A DNA stretch of 64,000 nt, from positions 3,534,001 to 3,598,000 of the forward strand of contig NC_068569.1 of assembly GCF_025698545.1 (NCBI RefSeq), written 5' to 3'. Shown here in pieces: positions 11,913-24,113 of the stretch; position 1 is the first letter of the stretch; each line of letters begins with the position of its first letter. The notes beneath the pieces were generated by a model. It saw only the letters and a program-made list of their open reading frames with translations, had not been told where the DNA came from and made no database searches. Source of the stretch: Gossypium raimondii (lineage: Eukaryota > Streptophyta > Magnoliopsida > Malvales > Malvaceae). The position numbers were made by a program, and so were the translations under genes.

Positions 11913-12170
11913 TCAAAGTAGGCAGTGGAAATGTTCAATGAATATAGTTGGGAGAGAAAAAAGAGAAAGTAAAACAAAACTAAAGTCTTGGTCATCATTA
12001 TTATTAGCAGAACAACGAAGGCTTTTGAGCTCACCATCTGTTAATGGTGGTGGAGCCCTAATATCCCACTTATTAAGATATGAACGATCACTGCGTGACC
12101 TGATAATTCCCAACTTCACTTTAAGAGGAGCCTTTTTGGACCTTTTCTTTTTCTTCTCTTTATACTTCAT
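11913..12170 (-). CDS. Unrecognised small basic open frame, possibly an exon
   Basis: An 85-residue frame starts with a Lys/Arg-rich block (MKYKEKKKKRSKKAPLKVK) and continues with IRSRSDRSYLNKWDIRAPPP. The last third becomes hydrophobic and low-complexity, as if running into an intron or untranslated sequence. The basic block looks like a nuclear-localisation signal. I do not recognise a family, and no clear partner exons were found nearby. It may be a chance frame or a relic exon, so confidence is low. Confidence 0.2.
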   Translation of the reverse strand: MKYKEKKKKRSKKAPLKVKLGIIRSRSDRSYLNKWDIRAPPPLTDGELKSLRCSANNNDDQDFSFVLLSLFSLPTIFIEHFHCLL

Positions 12171-13067
12171 GATCTTTATTATGATTACAAGTTTGCCTGC
12201 TACTAATTACCAACCAACCAAATCCCTCTTCTTAATTCATAATTACAACTACAACTAACATCAAATATGCTTAAAATCGTTTAGTTTTTTAACCTGTAAA
12301 ACCGATTGTATCTGCCATGTTAATCATCTTCTACTAAGACTTTTAAGGAAAAAAATTGTCTGATGTATAGTATATAAGAGATTCGATTTGCTGCAAGAGA
12401 AATTGTAGTTTTTTTTTACTTACAAATGATGATTTACCAGATACTTACAAGACAAAACACTGTGCAAAGGTTCTTTTGTGATACAGCTTTTAAATGTTGA
12501 TTGGATGTAAGGATATATTGTGCAAATTTGGGCCCAGAAAACACATCAACAATACTAGAATCATGTGAGTGGATTCAATTGGGAAATCTGGGGGCTGTCT
12601 GTCCAACAACCAAAGCCCCAAAGGCTTCCCAAATTCAAATTTTCTCAAGGTACACGAGCCAACTTTAATAGTATAGTTCACCATTTCAACTTCAAAGTGC
12701 GAGGAAGACCATGACCTTCCTCCAAGGACACCCTTAATATGGAACTTGAATTCAGGCCACTAAGACTGTCAACTTTCCATAAAGCTAGTGATGCATTCAC
12801 TGTATGTGTGCGAGCGCGCTGCGTGTGTACATATTTTCCTGCCAACCCACCAAGTAATAGAAAGGAGTTTTGGCAGGCGCAGGGGAAACAACTTGATAAA
12901 CAAGAACTAGAATATATAACCTGGCATCTTATTATTGATAATATTTAGATATTCAAGTCATTATTGCTCATGCTTCATTTACAACATGAAACCTAGTTTC
13001 TATAGAAATGAACTGGTTCTAGTGAAGGCCAGTATATCGCCATCAGCATCTGACTTACAGGGCACTC

Positions 13068-14640
13068 TCATCTTGTTTGAGCAACTGCAGCCTGTCCCAT
13101 CATCTGAATAAAACCGGACAAATTAGTTCAATTAGAAGTTATAAACATGCTGGTGTCTGTATAAATAATGGGATATATAAAAGAAAAGTGAGACCTGAAA
13201 GTAAAATTCGAGCTTCTTCCTCAAGATTGCATGCTCTTGCTTGATATGTTGAAAATTCCTAATGCATCTATAAAAAAGAATAAAGATATTGAATTCACTT
13301 TAGAAAGGGTTAACAGTTTAATTCAGAATGCCAAATTTAAGTTCAGTTAGGCAATGTACTAATCCGTATATATATGAGGAAGTAGAGAAGAAATATACGC
13401 TTCAGCATTTCCTGCAGCGCAGTATTGTCTGAACACTGCGCATTCACTGGTCACCTTTTTAGCTCCAATGCTACAAGTAAATCATAAGTTAGCACAATAA
13501 TTACATTGCTACTAATAAAACTGGTAACATCAATTCACTTTTTCTTCTTATTTTCTAATGTGGGTATTTAAGAATTCACCTGGAGCTGCTACCCTTGAAT
13601 TGGTGCATGTAATCATCAAGTTTACTGAAGTTAATAGGCCTACTATTCCTGCATGCATGGATATATGTGTTGTAATCTTAACCTTATTGACTTTTATTAT
13701 GAGACTATTTATATAGGTATAGCGAACCCTTACAGTGTCAGTTCGATGTTCTGAATCAATCTAGTCGAGTCAGTGTAAAACAGTGTGACAATTTCTTGTA
13801 CAAAATTAGGGTTGGCATCATCTTGTAACTCCTCTAGCTGGATGAATTGCTCGTCAAGGTAACCCTAAAACAATGTTTCAATAAGCACATTTACTTGATT
13901 TGACTATAAATATTGAGCATATGAAAGAAACGTAGAAAAAATTTACATGGCACGCTATTGAGTAGCAATGCTTGAATCAAATACTAATGATATGCAAGGA
14001 TTTGTGTTGGACAAGTAAGATGAAAATGTGCAATTCGTGAAAAACAAATATGTTCATATTTTTAGTTAAAAGTGTTTGTATAGTTAAAAATTAAGAAAAG
14101 TGAAAGTAATAAAACAAAAGTAGAGCAAAGAAGAAAAAAAAAAGTAAAAGCATGAGTGCAAATTAAGCAAATTCGAAAGGTAAAAACTGAAAATTTTCCC
14201 AAAAGAAAAGATTTTGAAATACATTGAGGTTAGAAACAGGGAATGGTGCTACACTTTTTCTTTTGCTTAGGGATTATTTTGTTCCCCTAACATTGGATTG
14301 CATATTCTTGAAAAATTCTTGGAGTGGGCTTCAAGTTAAACAAAACCATCCAAGATATATCACATAGACTTAATTCTCAAGCAACCAATTTTCCAAAAAA
14401 AAAAAAAAAAAATAGTGTCGACATTTTAAAGGCTAAAGTAAAGAAAAATTGACGGGTTAGATTCAGTTTATTATTATTTTCGTCACATTTCAATGCAATG
14501 CAGTTTAAATTATTATGTGAATGATGATTAAAGATATAAATAAATAATGAAAACGAGAGATGCAGAGAGAGAGCTAGGACCTGATCAAAGAGAGACCTTC
14601 TTATGCAGGCAATTTGGTTTTGCATGCCATACCCATCCAT
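13068..14640 (-). CDS. AHP4: Histidine-containing phosphotransfer protein (AHP4 type)
   Basis: Six exons join in frame into 146 residues: 14640-14581, 13864-13734, 13648-13580, 13470-13399, 13267-13195, 13103-13068. The protein starts MDGYGMQNQIACIRRSLFDQ, then GYLDEQFIQLEELQDDANPN, the HPt core DDYMHQFKGSSSSIGAKKV, and CAAGNAEACIRNFQHIKQEH, ending in QTR. The phospho-accepting His is present (residue 79, in MHQFKGSSSS), so this is a true HPt and not the pseudo-HPt AHP6 type, which has Asn there. Known role: it carries phosphate from cytokinin-receptor histidine kinases in membranes to response regulators in the nucleus. The YMHQFKGSS form and the SLFDQGYLDEQF start are closest to Arabidopsis AHP4. 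Intron 1 is long (716 bp). The length is normal for the family. Confidence 0.93.
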
Positions 14641-17560
14641 CCTCAGGCTTTGTTTTCGTTTCCTTTGTAAAAGAAGTGCTAAAAAACCGATACTTCAACG
14701 TAGCTTTGCTCTACGTTGTGGTGTTGCCCTCAACGACAAGGGTATGCCTCTGTATTTATAGTATAAGGCCTCTGCACGGGCGTGATAAAAAGAAAAGGAA
14801 AGAAATAACACAAGGTAAAATATAACCAAAAAAAAAAAAAAAAAGTTAAAAATCAAGAGGCTTACGTGTCAAACTTATGACTATGATACCCATTGAGATT
14901 TTTTCGATGTTTTGGCTAAAAGAACTGAAAAGAAAAAAGAAATTGTTGATGAAATATGATATTCCTAGGAGACATTGCTTTTCGTAGCATCCATATATAA
15001 ATATAAATCTATACTTATTTAAATATATAAATTATAAAGAATTGGGACTTATTTTAAAATTTTAAAATATAATAATTAAGATTTAAGAAAAAGAGAGCTT
15101 AGATTAGAAACATACTTAAAAGAGAGAGCTCAGATTAGTAACATACTCATTTTAAACCATCCCTTAAATGTTCATCTAAAATTTCATCAATAATATAACA
15201 AATTAATGAACATCAAATTAATTCTTATTAGTTTTAAAACTTCAAACTCTAAACCTTAAACAAACAAAATCATTACCCTTAACTCTAAATTTTACCATCC
15301 TACATCCTAATTTTAAATCTAAACCTAAACACTAAAATCATAAACCTTAAGCACTAAACTAAAAAACTTGTGCACTAAACTTAAAAACTTCGAACCATAA
15401 ATCTTGCTTTACCGATATTATTAGAATAATTAGAGTTAGAGGACATGGCATTAATTAAGAATTTTAAAAATAAATAATGTGATATATTATTACTTATTAG
15501 TGGAGATCTAAAAATCAACATTTTATAGTCATCTAAATATTATAATTTAAACTCTTTAACATTTATATCTGACAAGCACGTGACCAACTGCAAAACAAAG
15601 AAATATTCGTTTTTTTTTCTTTAATGAATCGACCGCTACCAATCCAAAAGCTGAAGATGAGGTTTTGGTTATGGGGACGTGGCTAATAAACGTTGGCCAA
15701 AGCAGAGTGAGGTCCCTGTTGCGGTGTTCAATTCCAGCTGTCGACCAGCACAGGAAACCTTCCCAAAAGTTACAGTATATTATATTATATATATGTGTGT
15801 GTGTGTGTCCATCGTCGAACAAACCAAATCATGCAATGAATTTCTATCATGAAGAACGTACGGCTGCTCAGTTACATAAAACTAGAGGGGAATCGATTAA
15901 AGTTGACAGTACGTAAGAATTCTGTTATGCCAACCTGCCTGTCTCCACTTATACCTTCACAGTACAACATCTTACAGATCTAAAGCTAATCAGCAACTTT
16001 AAATGCAACCATGTCTGCTTATCTGAAAAAAATGATTACTGATTTCAGGGCAGCTAGCCTCTTCGGATAAATCTAATTTTGGAGTGGAATGTGGAGCAAG
16101 TTGAATGTATCAACCTAGCACCATAAGCAAAATATTTGTAGATGTTGCAACACATGGTCATTAGCTAACCTAGAACTGTGATGCCTTAAAATAAAACTTT
16201 AATCTGCATGGCTGCCATCAAGATTGGATAAAGTCAACAACTTAATGAAGTACATTTTATCTAAAAACAGCTACAATTCCTTAATAACCTTCAGGTTTAG
16301 TTTGTTTTTAGTAACATTGGTTCTTCTAAGCAAAAGAGAAATAAAATGCCAAAAGGATCATGAAGCAGTCAGAAAAGGAAAACAGAAGAGGCCAAATTTA
16401 TGTTAATGATTGGAATGAGAACATTACCTTTATACATGAGCAGACAGTGGTCCTTGTCATGTATCTTTCTCTGTCCATCTCTCCTGTGAAACTGTTAGCG
16501 AAAAGTTAGAAGAGTGAAGAGTTGAGAAGAATGCTGATGCTCCCTTTATTCCTTTGCCAGTTGCCACCCATTGAAGAAAGAGTGGGGGAGAGGGGGTAAA
16601 AGGGGGTTTAACAGGAGCATCGACCTCTCACTGTCTCCCTCAAATGGTCTTTAGTAGATGCTTGATAACATCTTTTTTGTTAAAGGAAAGGCTATATGGA
16701 CACGTGGAATTGGATGAGAACATGAATTGCTGATTTGACTTTCACCGGAAGGATCAATATTCGCTCTTCTATCATTGTAACCTATGCTGATAAGAATCCC
16801 ACCATGGACATGATAAACACTACACGCAATGACAGGTTTGCTTCTAATAAGGTTGAAGCTTAAAAAGAAACAATTCTTAGAAACCCGAAATTTGAAGTTT
16901 CTGAATCAACTCAACTAAGCCTTCATCCCAAAAATAGCTGTGATAAGCTAGAGGAATCTTTATGTATGCTTTCTCCATCCATGTCATTTAAAGATGACTT
17001 GGCAACTTTAAAGAGTACTTTCCAAGACCAAAGCATACAACCCAATATCTTATCAGTATTATAAGTCCATTCAGAAAAAAGCACTTTAAACATCAAACCA
17101 ATCACTAAGAACCATGATTCAGTTTGATGAAATAGCATCCTTGTGCCGCAGTATAAAAGAATGAATTAGAACTTAACCAGCAGTCAGAACTGTTGCATTA
17201 GCTTAAAGGATTTGTAAATAAGCCACTGCAAACTAGCCTATGAGAAAGGAAAAAAAGTGACAATTTCAAGAACATTAGGCTCAGTGTATTTTATATAGCT
17301 AAAATGTCTAGGGAAGAAAGTAGGAAGACACCAACTTTAAAGAACATTAAGGGATATAAATGGCACCTGTCTGGAAAGAAGAGGTAGAGGCAACTCCATC
17401 AAACAATTTGTGGGCCTTCAAAGAATAACTTTTGCATTCATTCAGAACATTTGAATGGGTATATACTCCAAAAAACTGTGGGCGACGATGAATCATCCAA
17501 AAGTCATATTGAGGTTTGTAGATAAATCATTTCATTCAACTACGCAAGAATCTAATTGCC
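14641..17560. other. Spacer with microsatellites, no gene supported
   Basis: Upstream region of the AHP gene and beyond. A (TG)n-like run lies at 15790-15808. A minus-strand stretch near 16480-16434 reads MDRERYMTRTTVCSCIK and ends at a GTAATG donor-like site, which could be a first exon or leader exon, but I cannot join it to anything. A degenerate AAACCCTAA/AAACTTAAA-type array is loosely visible at 15240-15400. No domain is recognised in this stretch. Confidence 0.4.
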
Positions 17561-17561
17561 T

Positions 17562-20500
17562 GGTATACATTAATGAGAGTAGCACCAGCTACTGCAGCTT
17601 TCTTAGGCCCTTCTGCCAAGGTCCATCCAAATAAGCTGGATTAGACATAATTTCCTCAAACGAACCAGCAAAAGCAGAAAACCTGACTAATGATGGGGAC
17701 ACCCTACTGAATAATAATAATAATAAAATAACATCAATGGAAGACAAACCGAATAGCTTTGAGAAATTCAAAACAAATGCCATTGGCAGGGTAGGGGAAA
17801 TCAACAAAATGACTGGACCAAATATGACCACAACTTTGGCTGAAAATAACTTCATGCACATCAAGCAAAAAATATATCTCCATGCACATACAAATTATAA
17901 TCAATAGAACTCGTGCTGTTACTACTGTCAAAGATGGAATCTAATAAAACATCAATACCATCTAGGCACCAATGTGAGTTCAACACTGAAGCAGCAAGAT
18001 GGACCTCACCAGATTTTATGTTTGTTAGACAGCCCAATCTACAATAGGCAGCTTCATAACAGCATAGCATGTAATGCTCCTATCTTGCACAACAAAGAAA
18101 AGCATTACATAGTGCAATGAAACTGTACAGGATGCAAATGATCAACCAAGGCAACTGTTAGGAGGGTTTTAAATGCTCCCTAGTTCATATCTTGGTATTC
18201 CTCAGCAACTTCCTTAAATAATAACAGAAATATAAGACAATTATCAGGTGTTGAATCTATCATATGCTATATAGACTCTGTCTGTGCATATTAAGTTCAG
18301 AAAACCGTAAGCATAGAGCATCCTCTGACACATTTTCTTGAAACAAAATTTATAACCAGAAAGAATAGATCAACAACTCAACAGCTTAGTGTTAGCTTAG
18401 TCCAAAGAGCTTGTAATCAATTTGGAATTACTATAGAGCAGACTTTCTTGGATGGACAAGAACAGAAAGTCATACTTTAAAATGTCACGCACATAAAGCA
18501 CTAAAACTCCAGTAAGAAATGCCTAATCTTCAAACCTCTTTTGTAATGATTGAAATTAGCTAATATATTGAAAGAAGATTGTTGCATTCAGGATGTTCAG
18601 GATTGTCAATTCCAGGCTACAATAATTGCCACAAACAAGACTATAAGTAGGAGAACTTCACATTAGATTCTGTTGTCATATAGAGAAATAAGTAGACAAG
18701 AACATAGAAATGGAAATAGAAGGAAAAATTAGCCTAGGAATTAACATCAGAAATGTGTCGGTCTTGCAACACTTCATCTCGTTTGCTACAACCTACACCA
18801 GAAAATGAGATTATTTGATCAAAGCAAGGATATGGGTAAAAGCAGAACTTTAGAACCAGCTAATCACCATAACTTTTTCCATAGCATCACTAAGTGCATG
18901 CAGTCATACTAGTATTCATTAATTACAAAAGGTAGTACTAAATTTATCAGATAAACTTTTAAGAAAAAGACACTGTAAGATAGTCCACAAGACTTACAAA
19001 AGGTAGTACTAAATTTATCAGATAAACTTATAAGAAAAAGACACTGTAAGATAGTCCACAAGACTTACAAAAGGTAGTACTAAATTTATCATATAAACTT
19101 ATAAGAAAAAGACACTGTAAGATAGTCCACAAGACCCATTCCTTTCCCCCTATAATACAGCAACTCACAATTAGCTTTTGAAGTCCAATTCAGGTCAAAT
19201 CCCCATAATTACTAGCATCAACTGTAGTATGCATGTGATTTATAAAACCTTTATCATTTTCAAACAGACACACGGCAGGGAGAGACAACACAGAAATGTA
19301 TTAAACACTCACATCTTTGGGGTCAAGTAGATCTATTCCAGACTGATCAGAAGGTGTAGACTTGGACATCTATAAAATTCAACCCCCAAATTCTATATCA
19401 GTCAGCATCAGAAAAATTCATTCTGGAGAACAAGCATCTAAGGTAGAACAGTTTCATCAAGAAGTATTTATTTTCTTTTTGCTGGTCATTTTATCATATT
19501 TTGGATATCAATTAACTAGGTTAAAGTTTGAAGAAACCACTGTTATGACCTTGAATAAACAATGGAAGTGAAAAAGTTGGTAAAGAATGCGTTACATTAA
19601 TTGAATATGTGACTATGAGATTATTGAAGCCACCTTAAGACTGTTTGGTTTATCTATTCTATATTATTACAAAAGCTTAAGACTTAACCATTACTTTGAT
19701 ACCCTAAGTCACTGAGAAAAATATCACCGTAGAAACAGAAGTTCAAAAGAATATGCTGGGTTCTTAAAGTGCTAAGAATTCCCATGTGATCACCCTCAAG
19801 TAGATCATCAAAGAGGAAATTGCACTATATAAGAGGTGGATGGATCAGCAACTCTTATATTTGTCTACCGTATCCAAGTTTTTCATATCTAAATATAGAT
19901 TCATGGTCTTTGCAAGACCGTCACCGAGGGACATAAGTCGAACTCCAGCTGGAGTATTAGCAGCCTCAGAACCTACATAAGGGAGCAAACTTAGATAAGA
20001 ACCCTTCAAATTTAAGAGGCTTCATAAGTTTCTATGCAAGGTCTAAACCAAGTATTGGAATAAAAATGCACCTTAAAAATAGCAACACAACACCTGAGAC
20101 CAAAATAGAATATTAGAAGAATCAGAGCTTTAGCAATGATAATGTACAGCAGCCAAAAAAGAGGCACAGACATGACAATGAATCAACTCTTTAAAAAAAC
20201 ATATATTGATATATATTTCTCACCATCCCAGCTTTTTCCACTTTCTTCCACCACATAAATAGTTAACACGATCAGCCAACTGATGAGTCAACTCCAACTG
20301 CTGCTTCTGATCTGCACCAACTGGGAAACAGACTGCAGATGCATGCCGCAATTGTGTATGAATCGTGCATCTTCAAATCACTTTATCAAAATATCATCAG
20401 CATTTTCCAAATAAGATATTCAAACTATCAAAGTTGTTAGACATGCTCAAATAAAAGATGATACTCATGTTCCCAGAACCACCTATTACTAAAGAATATC

Positions 20501-21226
20501 AGAAGGCATCAGAACAGGATAGGTCAATAGAGCAACTCCAACATTTTCATCTCTCTACAGAACCATTACAGAGGAACAAGAGGAAAATGTTGTCAGCACC
20601 TAAGCATATGGGGTGATGCTCAATGATGATTTCTAAAGAAGTTTATCAGATGCCAGCCAAATTCTTCTCCTGGTAACGCTGGTAAAAGGTTATGGTACAA
20701 AACACTAATGTCAAAGCTACAATGATAGTAATAAGTAATGACAAGATCAATAATAAGTTACTGAGATCACGTCATAAATCTGAAAACTCGCCAGCTTGCG
20801 AGATTTCTCTTTGAACTGAATTATTCTGCTTAGCCAACCAATTGGTATGGTAGAGCTTGGTAGCTCATCAATTCCACATGAGCTCAAAACACGTGACTGC
20901 GCAAGGACAGAAGCCTAGGCCAAATGCAATTATTGATTTATTTCTCAGCGACCAGAACTTCAAATATACAGCTAAATGACTCATAAAATACCATAAAGGA
21001 CCAAAAGTTGCAGCAAACCTTTGAGTGCAATCTACACGTAAAGAAAAAAATGAATCAATTGAAAATAACTCTCGAGTCATCCAGAACCAAGATGAATCTA
21101 TCTTTAAAAAGCACCCCAACATAAATGGTTGATTGTGAGACAAAGAATATCAATGCGAAACCTGCATGTAGATAATATTTCAAACATACCGCAGGAAATC
21201 CATAATGAAAAAGAATCGTACGAGTT
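17562..21226 (-). pseudogene. Decayed organellar tryptophanyl-tRNA synthetase gene
   Basis: Scattered minus-strand pieces, in the right order for plant organellar TrpRS, are separated by intron-like gaps. 21226-21189: NSYDS then FFIMDF in a shifted frame. 20901-20790: remnants of AHVELM, PIGWL, IQFKEKSRK over broken frames. 20336-20222: VGADQKQQLELTHQLADRVN and GGRKWKKLG. 19974-19908: PAGVRLMSLGDGLAK. 19369-19313: an intact exon MSKSTPSDQSGIDLLDPKD with the KMSKS-class signature. 18792-18745: VVANEMKCCKTDTF. About 17672-17562: EEIMSNPAYLDG, a one-base shift, then LAEGPKKAAVAGATLINVYQ. Retained introns show decay of a genomic copy, not a retrocopy. The HIGH-motif exon and the exon between CCKTDTF and EEIMSNP were not found. 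A Met-start frame MALQVLPTFSATYSRSN at 21722 might be its old transit-peptide exon, which is inference. Confidence 0.75.
18923..19135. repeat. Three tandem copies of a 71-bp unit
   Basis: Units start at 18923, 18994 and 19065, each exactly 71 bp, beginning TTACAAAAGGTAGTACTAAA and ending GTCCACAAGAC. The copies differ at only two or three positions (CTTTTAAG against CTTATAAG; CAGATAA against CATATAA), so the duplication is recent or homogenised. The array sits in what was an intron of the TrpRS pseudogene, between its KMSKS exon and the CCKTDTF exon. Confidence 0.95.
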
Positions 21227-21726
21227 CTGTAAAGATAGAGCCGTAACAGTGAAGGGTCCTCGTAAGTGTCAAAATAACAAAGACGCGCACTAGCTTAACC
21301 TAGTTCATTTTATTCTGTTCTCATTGAAACCCAGAATATTGAAGGCTTTCAATTGTCCATTTCATGAATCTATGACTTGGCATCCAGAACCTGCTACGGA
21401 ACCTGCTCTTGAGATATTCTCAAGACCTATCACAAGAATACCAAGTATATGGAGAAGCAAAAAGTAAAAGATGGCACATTATCTATTCCACCATGAAAAT
21501 TTAGGAAAGTTCACTACTCAAGGACAAAAGTACATATCATCGGTGCTCACAGCAACATCTAAAGCAATGAATGTTACTAAAAAAACAGGCCAAATTTTAT
21601 TCCATACACTTCAAAAGAAGTAGCTACATTGCTGATACCATGATACCATATTGTTCGTTATCACTTAACATGTTTGATCTCGAGTACGTAGCAGAGAAAG
21701 TCGGGAGAACCTGAAGCGCCATTGTC

Positions 21727-22989
21727 TCAGTCTATAGCACGATTGTGACGGATTAATTCAAAATTTTAAAGTATTTACCTCGAAATCCACCAAAAGACCT
21801 GGTTTAATACAAAAGCGAACCCAAAAATAAAATGGAAATAAAATTTAGTTTTCACCGATTTAAAGACGAAGTACAGCGAAGATGAGAGGCGATGAGAAGA
21901 ATGAGAAATTGAGAGATAACTACGCTCCCCATTTTTTTCACTTCTTTTCTCGGAAGAGGGGATTCAAATTTGCTTTTGGACGAGATTTAATCCAGCAAAT
22001 ATGAGCGAGAAAGTGTGGATAGATTTTGTTTTCTACAATTTTTTCACTTGGCACCCTGATTCAAAGTCGTTGATCCTATTTGCCTCGTTTCGTCTTATGC
22101 CGCGCGCGCCCGCCGTCTTCCTTTCTTTTTCGTATTTTTGTTCGTTTATTTAAAAATTTATTATACCACTGATGATTCCGAAACATTTTTAGAATTGTTG
22201 ATCAAAATTAATTATTACAAACAATAATAATTAAACTTAGAAATTTAAATTTATATATTTAAAAATTAAAATTATATTTTGTATTCATTTATATTTGATT
22301 TTATATGGAGTTGTTTCTGAATACTTTGACTAAATAAGAGAACGTTGAATGACTCTTTTTTGTTCAAGTAGGTTATTTCGTCGGATAATATACAATTGTC
22401 ATACGTATAGGGTATAGATTGAAAACTGATTTCGTTCAAATGAGTTTACTTATTGAATGTCATAAGGTCACCATGTTCAATAAAATTAATATTACTTCTT
22501 TTATTAACATCAATCTCTTACATGTATAATACGTGAACAAATATTAAAGTATATCAATCAAACTTGAAGACTTGTCAATAAAATAAAAATTTTAATCACA
22601 TCCAAATATATATATAGGAGATTCATCATGCATAATTAACCACGTGTAGCAAACAACCACTCCAAAGCATATAAACTTTCCTCTTTCATCTACTTCTCCC
22701 AATACTTGAAAACCTTTGATACTTCTCCTCCTATACTACCAAAGCTCTTATATTATCTCTCTATACCTCCATGTAAACCGTGACTAACCTCTATCACGCT
22801 AGTTGTGTCTTCCACAAAGAGAAGATAATTACATGTCAATTATATAATTATATTTCTCACGAATAGCATCACATTTTGTATTTATAAGCGCTTCATTTTA
22901 GTTTTACTTTTACATGCATCAATCCAACTTTTTAATTTGCTATTTGAAGTTGAATGAATTTTACTGCATAACGTAGCCGATAGCTGATA
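21727..22989. other. Spacer upstream of TrpRS pseudogene
   Basis: It contains a short GC-rich patch (CCGCGCGCGCCCGCCG near 22100) of the kind found at promoters, perhaps the old promoter of the TrpRS gene, followed by AT-rich sequence. No coding region is supported. Confidence 0.45.
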
Positions 22990-24113
22990 GGTAATATACT
23001 TATTTTAATTTAGGTTCACTTTTTGGCCGGTAAATCTTTTTCGCGTTTTAATTTTAGTTATTTAAATATTAAAATTTTAATGGTGGTTAATTATACACGT
23101 CACATCAGGTTTTAGCTTTCATTTTAGTTATTCTATTTTTGGATCGCTTTCATTTTGATTAAAGTAGAAAACGATAGAAATTAAAATAATACATAAAAAT
23201 TATTAGAAATGTATTTGTTTATCTCATTGCGAAAATTCTAAATTTGGGCTTTGAAATATAAATTGGTAGATATTAATATTCAAAATTATAGTAACAAATC
23301 AGTTGATATTATCAATGGATATTTTTTTAACAATTTATTTTTATGTTTTGAAATTATTTTCGAAATCATCAATAAAATTATTGTCTTTAATAGTTGTCTC
23401 GACACCCAAATTTCTTTCATTCCAAACAAAATTCATAATTTTTCATCAAATCTTTATCCAAACGAAGAACAAACAATTAATTTAATTAATTGCAAGTATT
23501 TTTCCTCTACTTTTAACTTAGCATGGAAGATTATATTAAAAATAAATTTAAGTTTCATAGACAATTGTTTAATATGAATTATTTGAGTTGATTTTGTTAA
23601 CGATAATCTAGAAACATAAAATAAAATTTAAAAGAGATTAAATTAACTAATTTTAATATTATAGTAACAAATTGGTTGACATTATCAATGAGTAATTTTT
23701 TTAACAATTTATTCAATTTATTTTGATGTTTTGAAATTTAAAATTCAATATTAAAGGAAAAAAATTAAAATTTCAGTAATAGGATAAACAAGTACAATTT
23801 GACAATTTATGCACTATTTTAGTTTCTATAGCCTTTTCACTTCAATCCTTGGTTTTTTTACCCAATCAATACTTTAAAAAAACATTTTTGGAGTGACCAA
23901 AATGAAAGCGGCCTAAAAGTTGGGTGACCAAAATGAAAGTGTAAATATGATGTGGCGTGTATGATTAACCGTAGTTAGAGATTTAATACTTGAGTACTAA
24001 AATGAAAGCACTCTAAAAATTAAGTGACCAAATTGCAAGGATTTTATTTTGAGTGACCAAAATAAATCCACCCTAAAAATTGAGTGACCAACTAGGCAGT
24101 AGGTAATTTACCC
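22990..24113. mobile_element. Degenerate TIR element, non-autonomous
   Basis: The left 180 bp (22990-23170) recurs inverted at the right (about 23880-24113). Shared blocks are GGTTAATTATACACGTCACATCA, shown as a similar inverted copy near 23950, then CTTTCATTTTAGTTA and TTGGATCGCTTTCATTTTG, with matching GGTAA-type ends. The right arm carries several copies of GTGACCAAAATGAAAG. No target duplication is evident. The AT-rich interior has an open frame (23251-23577) without a domain. No transposase is seen. Confidence 0.5.

Larger units (their letters stand above)
11075..13067. other. Spacer between Aux/IAA and AHP genes
   Basis: No multi-exon gene was found. It holds a (TG)n microsatellite at 11290-11310, a possible small basic open frame at 11913-12170 (listed separately), and AT-rich sequence. 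The part just below 13068 is probably the AHP 3' untranslated region. Confidence 0.5.

Noticed and set aside
16531-16625. Possible microRNA hairpin from GATGCTCC...GGAGCATC
   Set aside because: Only 8-10 bases pair, the arms do not extend, and neither matches a conserved plant miRNA I know.
17734-18070. Overlapping minus frames (…LTNIKSGEVHLAASVLNSHW…) as an extra gene
   Set aside because: They lie where introns or decayed exons of the TrpRS pseudogene are expected, do not match that protein, and have no other recognisable family.
19362-19571. Plus-strand 69-residue frame
   Set aside because: Runs opposite the TrpRS pseudogene exon and its flank; no domain.
20868-21143. Minus-strand 91-residue frame
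   Set aside because: A chance frame over decayed TrpRS sequence; the TrpRS signal is in other frames.
23251-23577. 108-residue Asn/Ile-rich frame as a transposase
   Set aside because: Composition follows the AT bias and no DDE-like or zinc-finger motif is visible.
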